In this document: positions 1 to 12,119 of the stretch, piece by piece
Position numbering within the stretch: the first letter of the stretch is position 1
Layout: every line of letters begins with the position of its first letter
NCBI GenBank assembly: GCA_949987565.1
Contig: OX465104.1
Span: forward strand, 8,795,680 to 8,859,679
DNA length: 64,000 nucleotides
Reading direction: 5' to 3'
From: Luidia sarsii
Lineage: Eukaryota > Echinodermata > Asteroidea > Paxillosida > Luidiidae
Notes under the pieces: generated by a model
What the model was told of the DNA's origin: nothing
Database searches by the model: none
Seen by the model: only the letters and a program-made list of their open reading frames with translations
Position numbers and translations under genes: made by a program

Positions 1-2450
1 GGTTTTATAATATTGCTGTTTCCGTCTGAATGCAAAGGCGTGTGATCCATGGAGCCCACATTCCAAGCAAAGATGGTCGATCATTTTTGAACGCCCCCCC
101 CTCCATTTTGCAGTCCGTTCTAATTCGAAAGATAGGGATGCATTTGACTTAGAATTGGGTAGACTTTCTTTTTGGTCCGGAGCTGTGCAAATTAGTGGCT
201 TCTCATCACCAGGTGTACTCCATAAAGCAAGGTCTATGGTAACCTCTAACCCGACTAAAATTGCCGGGGAAATACCCAGTCGAATATAATAGCAGTCGAG
301 CCCGTCCTCGGCTGTGACCGTCAACACGCTGCCGGCCCTGGCCACAGCCAGTGCCAGATGAAGGCTTCACGAATGAACCTTGGCGTGTTTTTTGCGGCGG
401 GCTTCAGTGGTGTTCCAGTCACATCGTGAAATCGCGCTCACGCGTTCGGTAGACCACGCAATATTTTGCAAAGTAGGAACCAAACATCTTATAGCGCGCG
501 AAGCGCGCAAGATAGCCTACTCTTGCGAGATCACAAGCATCTGGATGAAGTACGCACTGGGCGCCATTTTAGTATAAAAGCAAAGTCGCACGCATTCTCT
601 CAATTTCGTGGTCACATCACATCGAAAGTTCACGCATCCAAAGTTATATCTTTGTTACTATTTGTGACTCTCTCGTTTCATTTCCTGAGCACCGAAAGCA
701 GACGACAGATTCCGTTTCTTACTAAAAATGGCGTCCAGTGCGTACTTCACCTTTTGCTCGGAGTAATCCATTTTGTTCGCTTTGCGCGCTATAAGATCTT
801 TGGTAGAAACTGTGTGAGGAACTCGGATAGGGATGGTGCGCCTGCGCAGTTCAGTCATGTACGTAGGCGTGGGTCCCTCGCAAAATTCCCACCGTGTCGG
901 AATTTCTGGACGTCTGCGCCGCGAAATGTTTCCTGTTTGGTGGAGAATCGCGGCGCCCCTGGGAGATGAACTCCAAAGGCCTTGCCTCGGATGCAAGGCA
1001 AGCCCGAGTCTTCGGGTCAGAGTCTGGATTTCAGAGGTAAGTTTTGAACTCGCTACCACATCCTTGTAGTTGTAGTCTACCGTAACGTACATGTATGTTG
1101 GAGCAACTCTCTACCGAGATATGAATATGTATCAGGTATTTACGGTACACCACACATATCAGTATCCGTACACTGCCGTACCACTCCGTGTTGCCAGTGG
1201 AGCAACCCTGTAAAGAGTCGGCGCTCGTCTCAGCCGAGAATAATTGGCTAGTTGTGTTGTGGACCAACACAGAAGAGTCGGCGCTCTTCTAAGCTGAGAA
1301 TAATACTAATAATAATTATTGGCTACAATGTACATGTACATGTATATATTTATTGACAATGCCATTATTACGTTAAATAGTTGTGCTCGGTACTCGTCTC
1401 AGCCGAGAACAATTTGCTGCAATGTACATGTGTTGTGCTCGTCCAAGTACAGTAGTGTTCTATCGCTTTGTACCGTCCGCTCTGTTCGTTGAACCGTTGA
1501 CGATGAGTATCCAATCAGAATTCTGGGAAGACAATAGGCCTACATCCGGCGCTCAATTCAGAACCATCCAGACATGTGCGCCGCTACGACGACTCGGCGT
1601 TGTTATTCATGAGTACTGAATTCAATATACTTTTGACCGCAAAACTGAGTACACGCTTATACATTCAATCTATACACAAAGGGTTAGGGTAAGAGTTAGG
1701 GTTCGAACTATTTGAATGGTACGGGGACTTGCAGGTTGTCGCGCATGCGCAGACCTATGTTCGGCTAGATTTCTTCACATCGGTAACCTTGGCTAAAAGA
1801 CCACTCCATTCGGGCTGATATATAACCGAGGCGTGACCTATATTAGTTGTTCAGTTTAAGGGTCGGAGGTGAGAGCGCCACCCGTCGTGTTTGGGGTTCA
1901 CGACTTAATACGTCCCCACCCTTTAAAAAACGAAATGCCTTAGTTGCGCATTTGCTCGAAAAATAAGAGATTGAAAAAGTATACAGAGCCGCTTTGATGT
2001 TTGATATTTCATTTTCATTTTTATTATTCCATGACTTGTTAACGATATTTTCCAGATTTTACATGACTTTCAACGCCTGTACTTTGTTAATAGACGAATA
2101 ATAATTATGAAGCTGAATAATGAATGAAAATGCCACAGCAGGATTTATGATTGAAAACTTCGTGAAAAACCTGTCTGATGACTGATGTCATGCGGATATA
2201 ATACAATATACATGTTCTGTATATGTAGGCTATCGAAAAGCGCGCGTACTGTCAGTGGTATACGGATACGGAGTGGTACGGATACTGATCGTTAATTTGC
2301 AGTGACGTCAGTACTCGGCAGAGGGTCGCTCCAACATTATGATACGTTACCCTAAAAAGCTGAGGTTTTGCGTCGATGATTACGGAAGCACCTAAACGCC
2401 ATCCTACTTATGACACGACAAGATAATTGATCGTGTCAATTCCACATGTA
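1..2450. other. Left-edge intergenic region, no gene recognised
   Basis: No open frame here has recognisable protein similarity or a plausible exon set. The stretch holds a short inverted repeat (445-815), low-complexity AT-rich DNA, and a short telomere-like string near 1681-1702. It ends where the left arm of the fucosidase inverted duplication begins, at about 2450. Confidence 0.6.
445..815. repeat. Inverted repeat pair, possible DNA-transposon remnant
   Basis: The segment around 466-575 is repeated in reverse complement at about 728-815. Both arms share the string cttatagcgcgc and a stretch reading gaagtacgcactg. Translated in the matching frames, the arms give related peptides (HLIARKANKMDYSEQKVKY on the minus strand, HLIAREARKIAYS on the plus strand). 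The YSEQK-type string faintly recalls the psq helix-turn-helix of pogo-like transposases. That family link is a guess; the inverted repeat itself is visible. Confidence 0.5.
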
Positions 2451-2979
2451 AATGTAGTTCTTTTTTTGGAAAATCTTATAATGTAACCATCTTTAGCTAT
2501 AAGATACAGGTACAATATAGGCCAAACATAAAGTTTATTATGGCTCATTTTCATACCTCTGTGAAAGACAAACGAATGTGTTCGGATAGAAACATTCTTT
2601 AGGAAACAGTAAAAAATTAGAAATTTAGCCTTTACATGGAAAATACAGTGCTCTAGGCTACTCTATACTCATAAAGCTTCAGTGTAACCACCATGTAGCA
2701 ATTAAACAAACACTTATAAAAGTATGAAAGTCTCTGAGTAGCATGTACCAAATCAATTTTACCCAAACCTTAATCTTGTAATACATACAAGTACCGATAC
2801 TAAAAAAGCCGAATACACAATCTGAATAACATGTACCAAAATAACCCAAACATTTTTTGTCTTTTAACACTTGTTTTCATTTAAATCTATTTTTCCAACG
2901 TAGTCAGTTTTTTATTGATTTGTTTGACTTTAATTGAAAAATCTGCATCTACTTTGTGTGATGCTGCTGTAGCCAGGTT

Positions 2980-3225
2980 TACAACTATTGTTTGTTGCAT
3001 CTGAATGAAATTAGGGGGGGGGGTCCCTGGAGATATACGGCAATTAATAGTTAAATGCTTCTGACTGGCGCCAGCGTCCTGGCAAAGTCTAGTTGAATAC
3101 AGTGCAATGGGAAAGGTTGCCAACTAAGTGCTGAATAGCTCAAATAGTAAGAGCGCTGGTATGCAAAACCAGAGGTCTCAGGTTCAAGTCCCGGTCCAGT
3201 CACAGTTTTCTTTACCATTTTTGGA
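2980..3225 (+). repeat. tRNA-like SINE, family 1
   Basis: The head carries an A-box-like segment (tagctcaaatagtaagagc, about 3134-3152) and a B box (ggttcaagtcc, about 3181-3191), flanked by complementary gaatag/gtccagtc-type ends and followed by a fixed tail (gttttctttaccattttt). The upstream part (gcatctgaatgaaa, ggagatatacggcaatta) recurs in other copies, so the full unit is about 230 bp. A mirrored copy lies at 17585-17840 in the other arm. Confidence 0.75.
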
Positions 3226-3714
3226 AATATATTTTTTTTAAATGAATTAAAATTAAACATAACAAATAATTATGTGGCTGTTTCCTCGCCATTGTTCTCA
3301 CAGACATATACACATATAACCTATAGACAGACAGAGTCTATTAGAAATGACGTTGGATACTTTAATGCCATGTGGGACCTGAGTGTCAAACTATATGGCG
3401 AATGGAAGTATAGAGCCCCGTAATGCATTTATATTCATGTGACGTAACGTGCGTTCAAATTTGCCCATGGTTCTATGATGCTATGCGGTGATGCCCATGC
3501 ACGTTTATGGTTTTTCTATGGCGGCATTCTTTACTTCTGCCCATTCCTTGGTTCTGTGATGCTATATATGGCAATGCCAATGCATATGGTTTTTCTTTGG
3601 CAGCACTTCTGCCCATACTTTTTATAAGATGGCAGCCTCTGTGACAATACGGTCTGGTGGCCGCTGTTGTCCATCTATAGGTTATATCATGGGATGTCTG
3701 GGGTCGGTCTCCTT

Positions 3715-6700
3715 TCACTGCACGGTCTGCAACTTGAGCGTCCATGCCCACTGGCAGGGCAGCAGGGCCTCATTCAGCTGGGGCATGTCGATGACTATTC
3801 CTCGGCCAAGGGGCGGCGGTTGCCAGGCCAGTGGCCCCGGCACGCCCAGCATCTCCACCCAGGTCTGGTTGGTGGCCAGAGGGGTGCCCAGGGTCAGCTG
3901 GCCGCTGACCGGCCAATCCAGGACGATGGCATAGACGACGGTCTCCTGACCCTCTCTCTTGCTCGTGTACCTGTGAAAACACGGAGATTATTGGTCGTAT
4001 TTGTGTACGTTTAGAATTTATATGTTATCCTATTACTTGTTTTCTAGTCTAGTATCTGCCACAAACTGATTCACTCATACTGGCACCCTCTTAACTAAGC
4101 ACCCATTCACTTTTTTTTTCAAACTACCTTGACTTTGCCAAAAGATGGCAAAAATGAATATGGGAATGCAAGGTAAACTAATGCCCCTGTTAATTACTAT
4201 GACCTGTGACTTTCCGCTCCACAGAGCTAATATAACAGCGCCCACAATGCATGACATTTTACCAGCCACCCCCTATGAATATACATTCTTGTAATGTAAA
4301 AGAGTACAAGTGGGAATGCAAGTTAGATTCACTATCCAGAATGTCGCAGTAAGTTTCTGCGTCGCCACAGAAGAAAATGACCGACTTCAGTTTGGGTGCC
4401 CTTCTCGATGCCGCCTTTGTCTCTAGAGAGAGGGCTGCTGCTGCTTACCAGACTCCCTTGGTTATTGTGTCGTTCTGCGCCCTCCAAGGCTTGGACTCGT
4501 AGATGGCCTCCCCGTTCACTGCAAGCCAGTTGCCCATCTGACGAAGGCGCTCCTCAAATATCGGCACGATGCGACCGTCGTGGGTGGGCCCGATGTTGAC
4601 CAGGAGATTGCCGCCGCAGCTGATCAGAGAGAGAGAGAAAGTGCTCGGTGGTCAAGTGGTTAAGATATCCGCACTATAGAAAGCAGGAGTCGCAGGTTTG
4701 AATTCCAGTCTGAGCTGACTGAACATTTTGCAGCAGGCAACATCAGGCAAAGCACTGGGCTTTCACTGAAAAACTCCTCAAGGCAGCCCCTTAAAGTATT
4801 GAGGCAGGCCGCCTCACATTGTAGTACCTACTAGAGAAAACCCTGTGGCATACCATGCTCCCATTAGTATGCCTGCTTGGAATGGGATCCTTTATCTGTC
4901 CAGTACTTCTTGCATCGACATCAGAAGTCTCCACTCACTGATATTAGTACCAAACAGGCGAGACCAAGTTGAGCGGCAACATCGAGCCTTTACCTGACTG
5001 TTTCAGCGAGGGTTGTTATGAGCTCGTCGGCAGTGAGGATGTCTTCGAGCTTCGCCTCGCGCCGGAAGCCCCAGGATTTCTTGTCCAGTGTCATAGCATT
5101 CTCCCACTTATGATTCTGTAGGGTGCCTGCATCCCCCACAAAACAAAGAAAGGATACCACTTCAAATGTACTACAAGGTATTTATTTGTTAATGGAATTC
5201 TTCTCCACTCCCCTCCCCTCCCCTCCAGGTTTCTGAAATGGCAGCATTGGCTGAACGAACACAACTGGATATGCCTGTCCCAGCTGGTGGTCGACTGCTG
5301 GTCACAATATGTTGGTCAATCCAAGTGGGTAGAAAAACACGAACCGGGGTTGTATCTGTCACTGCATGTGAAGTAGCCACCGTGCTTGCATATGGTTCCT
5401 AGTCCCCATCGGTCATTTGTCACCACTGTATCCTTTACTGGACTGCAATGACAGAATATCAAATAATAACTCAAACAGTACAGGCCAATGAGAATCTGTG
5501 GCACTGGGGTTGTTCCATAATGTAAAGACCAGTACTGCTGTGCTGTTAAACTTGGTATCCATACGATCCTCTCTTGGTATCCACATGCTCTTCCACATGC
5601 CCCTCTCTAGTATGTGGTCCTCATCGAAGCACTAGAACTAGAAATGTTGATGTAAACTGTGTAGAGTTTACAGCTACGTAGTGGTTTGAGCTGCATCTCT
5701 CTGGTCCCAAATGATGTCACACTTACCAAAGGTTGTTAATGAGACAGATTACAATTTACTATATCTATTACAAATCATGGACAGGTAAAACGAGAAATAT
5801 GTAGATGGTACATGGGCCTAATACTCTTCTGGTCACAAATGAAATGTTCAACTACACAGCAATGAGTGATTCACTCTGCCCCGTCTGGTACCCTACCTGC
5901 TGTTGTAGAGCCAGGCCAGAAACCCGGTGCTATTCCAGTAGTCAGACGAGGCCCTCCCGGACCCGTCAGACCACAGCACATCTGGCTTGTAGTTCATGAT
6001 TATCTCGTGCAGCTCGGGCATGCTGACATCCTGGGCACAAAAACAGAGGGAAAAAAGAAAGAAAATAAACTCAACCAAACGGTATGTTAAATTTTGTGTC
6101 AAGGAGAATGTGCATGTAATTCAATGAGGTCTTGCCCTTCTGAACGTATAATCAGCACTGTAATCTCAGCGTTTTTCCTGCTGAAAAAAGGTGCTTGCTG
6201 GAGTCCAGTCATGGGTTCAAATCCCTTCCAAGCTGCCTGATATTTTTTCTGCAGGCAATAGGGCAAAGCACAGAGCAAGCAGTGCATATTGTAAGTCAAG
6301 TATAGTGCATTATTAGTCAAGAAGGGCAAACCCTTGTCGAATTTCAAATAATATTTGCCTTCTATAATAATAATAGCGGGGTTGAAAAATATTTACTGAG
6401 CAGAGCCACAAATGATTGAACATAGATTTTAAATAACCAAAATGCATATACATGTATATCAAATGAAAGTTTGTGCTACATTTTGTATACATTTCCGACT
6501 TCCTTTGAAACTTAGGCTCTTTACGAATCCGTGGATCAGGCTCAGGCTTGATCTCTGTATGGCAAAACCTAAGAATACAGGTTGTGGTTTTTTCACCAAA
6601 TTTACAGTTCTGCTGCATTGTTGAGTACAGAGTTTTCACATAGAAACTGGGGCCAAACACTTGTTTCTAGATGCCAGTGACATTATAACGCAGTAAGAGA

Positions 6701-9358
6701 AATATGACTGAAGCCTATCAGCCCATGGCTAAGCCTTTGTTTCGTAAACAGCCTTAGTCACGCTGCCAGACTCACTTGAGCGTATTTCTGGGTCGTGAAT
6801 TTGGCCTGCTTATCCTGGAGGAAGAGTGGGTTGAACCATTCAAACAGGGAGTGGTACAGGCCGAAATGCACACCCTTGGTGCCGTTCCGGATCGCGGTGG
6901 CCAATTCGCCTGTGTTTGGCAAATGAACACAAAAAAGACAAGAAAATTTAGAACTTTAGAAAGAAAAAACAAACAAACAAAAACCTGGTCAACCAAATTT
7001 TTGGGGTTTCTCGAGGAGGCCTATAAGCCCATCTGCACATTTCATTTTAATCTGTGCCAGTCGGGTCTAAGTTTAAGCGTGTTGAATTGACATGGAATGA
7101 CCCCTGTTCATTGTACTCTAGTGAGAGTAATTTTGAAGTGGTAATTTTTCTTTTCTTTTCTCAACAAAACAATTCAATGATGAGGGTTCGCCCTATTTGC
7201 TGTAATAAGCGCTGAGTGCTCATCAGTGTTTTGCCTGATTGCCTGCTGAACAAAAATTCAGGCAGCTCGGGCGGGATTCGAACCCGCAACTCCTACTTTC
7301 TAGACCACTTGACCTCCGAGCTGGTCAAGGCTGTGTAACAGATTCGAACATGTATAGCAGCGGGTACTGCTTTGCTTCATCGATAACACACCCTAAAAAA
7401 ACCTAAACCTCCCTTCTCTCCCGATGGTGGAGAAGAAGGGTTGAGCTTACCGACTAGATCTCGCTTGGGCCCCACGTCCATGGCATTCCAGTTCCAGGAA
7501 TATTTAGACGGCCAGTTGGTGAAGCCTTCATGGTGCTTGCTGGTCAGCACAAAATATCTTGGACAGGATGATGGGAGGAAAAAAAGGTTTTCACTTCATC
7601 AAAGTACCAGGGCTCTAACCAGAGCCAGATGTCACGGTTTCAAGTCAAGTTTTGTTTCCCAGACAGTTATCTCATCCATTTTTTCATTCTGAATTTTATT
7701 TGCTTGAAGATTTAAAAATGAATAAATATGGGTTTAATGTTGGCCCGGGCAGCACGAGGTGGAGAGTTGGGAAGGCTGTGAGTTGATTGGATGGTGTGTC
7801 AGATAGGTAGTGACTCTGAAGGATGAGTGGGTGAGGTGGTGAGTTGATGAAGGGCCCGTTGGTTAGGTGGTGAGTTGGGAAGGCTGTGCACATGAGTTGA
7901 TCAGATGGTGAGTCAGATAGTGACTGTGAAGGGTGGGTGGATGGTGGGTGGATGGTTAGGTGGTGAGTAAGTGAGGCTGTGAGTTGATTAGATGGTGATG
8001 ATAGGTAATGAGTTACTAATGACTGTGTAGGATGAGTGGGTGAGGTGGTAAGTTGGTGAAGGGCCAGTTGGTTGGGTGGTGAGTTGGAGGGGCTGTCAGT
8101 TGATTAGATGGCGAGTCAGATAGATAGCAACCATGAAGGACGAGTGGGCGAGGTGGTGATTTGATGAAGGGCCAGTTGGTTAGGTGGTGAGTTGGGAAGG
8201 CTGTCAGATGGTGAGTCAGATAGTGACTGTGAAGGGTGGGTGGATGATGTAGGATGAGTGGGTGAGGTGGTGAGTTGATGAAGGGCCAGTTGGTTAGGTG
8301 GTGAGTTTGGAAGGCTGTCAGCTGATTAGATGGTGAGTCAGATAGGTAGCGACTTTGAAGGATGAGTGGGTGAGATGGTGAGTTGATAAAGGGCCAGTTG
8401 GTTAGGTGGTGAGTTGGGAAGGCTGTCAGATGGTGAGTCAGATAGTGACTGTGAAGGGTGGGTGGATGATGTAGGATGAGTGGGTGAGGTGGTGAGTTGA
8501 TGAAGGGCCAGTTGGTTAGGTGGTGAGTTTGGAAGGCTGTCAGCTGATTAGATGGTGAGTCAGATAGGTAGCGACTTTGAAGGATGAGTGGGTGAGATGG
8601 TGAGTTGATAAAGGGCCAGTTGATAAGATGGTGAGTCAGATAGGTAGCAACTGTGAAGGACGAGTGGGCGAGGTGGTGAGTTGATGAAGAGCCACTTGGT
8701 TAGGTGGTGAGTTGGGAAGGCTGTCAGATGGTGAGTCAGATAGTGACTGTAAAGGGTGGGTGGATGATGAGGAGGTGAGTTGATGAAGGGCCAGTTGGTC
8801 AGGTGGTGAGTTGGTGAAATTGTGCCTCAGTGAAATGGTGCATTGGGAAGGACTTAGGTGGTGATCGAGTTGGTAAGGGGTACATTGTGTTAATTGGTCT
8901 GGGGTGATGATGAGTTGGTGAGGTAGTGATTGAGGGGAAATGGTGAGCAGGTGATCATGAGTTGACCCCTTCCAGCCTTACTTTGCTCCGGAGGCTTGAA
9001 TGACATCAGCAAATGCTTTCGGGTCGAAAAACTCGGCCGTGAACCCAGGTGCAAAGTCGGCGTAGGTGAAGCCGGGCGGGTAGTTCCTCTTCATGAAGTC
9101 CACGTAGGCCTGCTGGGGTTCGCCCTTCCAGTACCACCAGAACCACTCGGATCCGAAGCTGGGCACTGAGAAGACGCCCCAGTGCATGAAGATGCCTACC
9201 TTGGCCTGGTCGTACCAGGCAGGCAGGGGCCTGGAGTCAAGCGAGGACCAGTTGGGCTCATACTTGACCTCCTTGATCCTCCTATAGGCAACGCCGGGTG
9301 TCCACAGAACAGTCAACACCAACAGCAAACTGACGATTGTGCTGGGAGTGACAGCCAT
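3715..9358 (-). CDS. FUCA1: Alpha-L-fucosidase (GH29), minus-strand copy
   Basis: Eight exons in transcript order: 9358-8982, 7557-7451, 6909-6776, 6030-5897, 5442-5345, 5126-4994, 4619-4449, 3970-3715 (TGA at 3717-3715). They join in phase to 469 residues, close to the 466-467 of human FUCA1/FUCA2. The start is set by a hydrophobic signal peptide (about residues 1-24) leading into [21 protein letters not shown]29 hallmarks are [17 protein letters not shown] in exon 1, the VLWSDG nucleophile motif in exon 4 (Asp228) and [15 protein letters not shown] in exon 7. The family removes terminal alpha-L-fucose from glycoproteins, normally in the lysosome or secreted. Oddities: the sister copy has DWE after WSDG, but this copy has SGR (residues 230-232), and the exon 5 donor is gttcgt instead of gtacgt. 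The reading frame is otherwise open, so it may be expressed, but activity is uncertain. FUCA1 versus FUCA2 cannot be decided. Confidence 0.92.
4640..4800 (+). repeat. tRNA-like SINE, family 2, in fucosidase intron 6
   Basis: It starts gctcggtggtcaagtggtta, a Ser/Leu-tRNA-like A box, followed by gcaggagtcgcaggtttgaa with a B-box-like segment and then caggcaaagcactgggc. The mirror copy is at about 16000-16170 in the plus-strand fucosidase, so the insertion predates the gene duplication. Confidence 0.7.
7190..7330 (-). repeat. tRNA-like SINE, family 2, in fucosidase intron 2
   Basis: Read on the minus strand it has agctcggaggtcaagtggtc, then gcgggttcgaatcccgcccg (an intact B box, ggttcgaatcc), then the family tail with caggcaatcaggcaaa. 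A mirrored copy lies at about 13865-14010 in the other arm. Confidence 0.75.
7745..8960. repeat. Minisatellite in intron 1 of the minus-strand fucosidase
   Basis: Irregular tandem units are built from ggtgagttgatgaagggcca, gttggttaggtggtgagttg and gatggtgagtcagatag. Higher-order blocks of roughly 180 bp are nearly identical at 8220-8400 and 8455-8640. The same minisatellite, reverse complemented and shorter, occupies intron 1 of the plus-strand copy. Confidence 0.85.
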
Positions 9359-10009
9359 TACGCTTATGTCATATGTGCTTGGATTGGTGACGTACTACCA
9401 GTGGTAATGATACTAATACTTGTTCTACACTCTACAGATGTACTCCAAAGTTTCTAATTGCGTAATGAATTTATACCACTGATTACCTACCAGTAAATCT
9501 CACCTAAGCCACACTCCTTAGCTTGGCCCGGGATGGGGGATAAAACCCTGATAAATCGTACTGCGTCACCCACAGGGCTTCACTAGTCTTGATCGGGACC
9601 ATCGAAAAAAAATACAAGCTATAATACGGCCATAGTGGTACAGTAGTATTTTGTACGTACTACATGTACTACAAGTGCAAGTACTACTATAATTATAATA
9701 GGACTACATCGATCGCGTGTACAATGCACAGGTCACGGTCGATTGATTAATAGTGGTTGATTGTTATTTCGTGGTCTCTTTTCAGTGGCAAAAAAATTTA
9801 AGAAAAAAACCCAACAAACCAACAACACGGATCTGGGGTACCCGGGTCAAGCGTCAAATTTATTTTTGCTATGAAATCGGAGGCTTATTTCATAGAGCTC
9901 ATGTACCGCCGATAAAACCTTCAAAAGCAGAGAAAAGCTTCACTGAGAAAAAAATAGGCAACCAGCAAACTCGACCAAACCAGCATACCCGACGGATGCA
10001 AATTAAACT

Positions 10010-10102
10010 GCGGTAACCGTAACCCTCATCCTCCCTCAGGTCTCCGGCCCTCGGGAGGATCCGATGAGGCCCGGGTTACGGCATGGTATATACGGTTACC
10101 GC
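10010..10102. repeat. Small foldback (inverted repeat)
   Basis: The ends are gcggtaaccgta and tacggttaccgc, perfect 12-bp reverse complements. The inner parts (gtaaccctcatcctccc and gaggatccgatgaggcccgg) are also imperfectly complementary. It resembles a minimal MITE. No target-site duplication was established. Confidence 0.55.
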
Positions 10103-10744
10103 AACTAGCCAAGCAAGCTTGTTTTCTATTCAAAGCATTAAATATCAAAACATGTATGCAGGTATGGTAAACCTGACATAACCGAAGAGGAATTTTCATG
10201 CTAAGCAGAAGCTCTAATTAAATTACTCAATTACATGTACGTCAATCCGAAGGAACTTGATTCGTTTAATCTAGGCCTACATGTATCTGATTATGGATCT
10301 GATCTATCAATCAGTCTATCAGGCAGCGATATAATTCTTATAACTATTTTACTTTTTAGGCGCCATGGCCGCAAGCAAAGGACGCACCAATGTGTCGTAC
10401 TCGTATGGGTGTACATTTTTATACGGACGTTGCAATGTCGACCCACGCATGACGTCTTTCCATCCCGCCGGGCAAACCTGACCCCGGTGATCTGACCGGT
10501 ATATTATAGCAGTGCAGAGGCGCCTCAAGGTCCGCCACTCAGCTTGTCAAAATAATTATAATTAGGCCTATACCAACCTGGGTAATAATTCCGTATGTGT
10601 ACAGTCCTATGGTGTATATAAGGAAAGATATAATTATGGTGTTGGGAAAGATATTGGCCTAAAGAATTGTAGCAAACAATCCAGTCAGTAGACATACAGT
10701 ACAAGTAAGACCCAAACAGCATCACACGCACGTGGAAAATTTAT

Positions 10745-10935
10745 ACCGTTAGTTAGCGCTGAATGCTATAAGAGCACTAACGTCTGCACATTATAAAAAG
10801 CGGGAGTCGCTGCATGGTTCGAATCCTGCACGAGCTGCCGGATTTGTTGTTCTCCCGTGAGGCATCGGGCAAAGCACTGAGCATTCAGTGCTTATCACGT
10901 TGAGCAGGGCAAAACCTCATGATATAGATCCCGGT
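10745..10935 (+). repeat. tRNA-like SINE, family 2, in the spacer
   Basis: It contains gcgggagtcgctgcatggtt with a diverged B box (ggttcgaatcc at about 10817-10827), then gagctgccggatttgttgtt and the family tail caaagcactgagcattcagt. The orientation is plus. The A-box region is more diverged than in the intronic copies. Confidence 0.65.
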
Positions 10936-11384
10936 TGCGCTGCCTGAATGCATGGGCGAAGGCAGCTTTCTGAGGTCCGTCGCGCACGAATTTCAGCGAG
11001 GAACTGCTTAGCGATTAATTAATTGGCGGAGATTCGGTGATGATTCTCAACACTGTATCGAAATTCTACGGAAACGAAGAAATTTTAACCAAGCGTGTTA
11101 TTTCTTATGAAGGACCAGCAAGGTAGGTGTATGAAGTAATCTATGAGTTAATGTAATTTACAATCATAGCAAATATTAAGTGAATAGAAATGAAGAAGTA
11201 GGCATACGTAGGTATAGCTGTAAGATGGAAGGGGAAGATCGAGTGTTGTCTCGAGTGCGGTGGGATATTGCCGAGCTGGGACGAGTGCAATTAATTTTGT
11301 GTATCTTGGAAAAGAAACAGTCCCGAAAACAAAAAAGGGCTGTGGGCATGAACCGTCACAACTAGTTGACTATTATAGGGAGGC

Positions 11385-11490
11385 CACAATCTAAGGGCAT
11401 AATAGCTCAGATGGAAGAGAACTGGAAGAGGTCTCGGGTTCAAGTCAATGGTCCAGTCAATGTTTTTAATTCTTTGCCAATTTTTCAGAA
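11385..11490 (+). repeat. tRNA-like SINE, family 1, degenerate copy
   Basis: The string agggcataatagctcagatg is followed by aagaggtctcgggttcaagt (the B box) and a tccagtcaatg tail with ttctttgccaatttttca. About ten bases between the A and B regions are missing compared with other copies. Confidence 0.65.
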
Positions 11491-12119
11491 ATTAAGTTGA
11501 CGCTTGAGCAAATAACGATTATGTGATTGACCCCAGATCAGTCATGAGTTGTTCATTTGTCAATTATTTGCGACTGAAAAGAGACTATACGAAATAATAA
11601 TCAACATTGTGCAAGTATGGGCACGTACACACGACCTGTTGTATGTCTGTAGTACTAGTACTTAGTAGTAGACAGTATACACCACCTGTACATGTAGCTA
11701 GTACCATGGAGGTAATACATACAGTGTACAGTACATGCATACCACGGAGTACTACAGTACATAACTGCGATGCTTGATGGATTGCTGGTTCGTGGTCGTG
11801 TCAAGTGAAATCGCAAACATAGAACATCAGATCGTGGCCCTGAATAAGTGAAGCCCTGTGCTGTAGATGACGCAGCACTGGTGACCATAATAAGTACGCA
11901 GTACGTTTTATCAAGGTTTTATACCCTGGGAAAGCTAAGTGTGGTTATAGGTCAGTCTGTGGTACATGTTCTGTGTAAGCGTGTAAGTTATACTGTTCTG
12001 TTACTGTTACTGTAAACTTGGGAGTAGGCTATACTGTACATGTACGTAGGCCTATTGTAGAGTGTGCCACTACTCACTATAGCCTGCACTACCACTGGAA
12101 GTACATCATAACTAGCATA

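Larger units (their letters stand above)
2450..9610 (-). repeat. Left arm of the fucosidase inverted duplication
   Basis: This arm matches 11810-18340 in reverse complement through exons, introns and flanks. The outer limit is near 2450, about 85 bp beyond a tttatt (AATAAA on the minus strand, 2534-2539) that is also present at 18262-18267. The inner limit is near 9610, where the string agtgaagccctgtg (minus strand) still matches 11877-11892. SINE insertions and the intron 1 minisatellite occur at corresponding places in both arms, so they predate the duplication. The arm is about 7.2 kb against about 6.5 kb for the partner; part of the difference is minisatellite length. Confidence 0.85.
9611..11809. 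other. Spacer between the divergent fucosidase genes
   Basis: This is the single-copy centre of the inverted duplication. It holds no exon that I recognise. It contains a small foldback at 10010-10102, a family 2 SINE at about 10745-10935 and a family 1 SINE at about 11385-11490. Divergent promoters probably lie at its edges; a shared ttttat(c/a)cc string sits upstream of both start codons, within the arms. Confidence 0.55.

Noticed and set aside
1681..1702. Interstitial telomere repeat (gggttagggtaagagttagg)
   Set aside because: Only about three imperfect units. Too short to claim a telomeric origin.
3770..3982. 70-codon minus-strand frame and its mirror at 16827-17039
   Set aside because: It is fucosidase exon 8 read in the wrong frame; the phase from exon 7 gives YTSK(R/T)[14 protein letters not shown].
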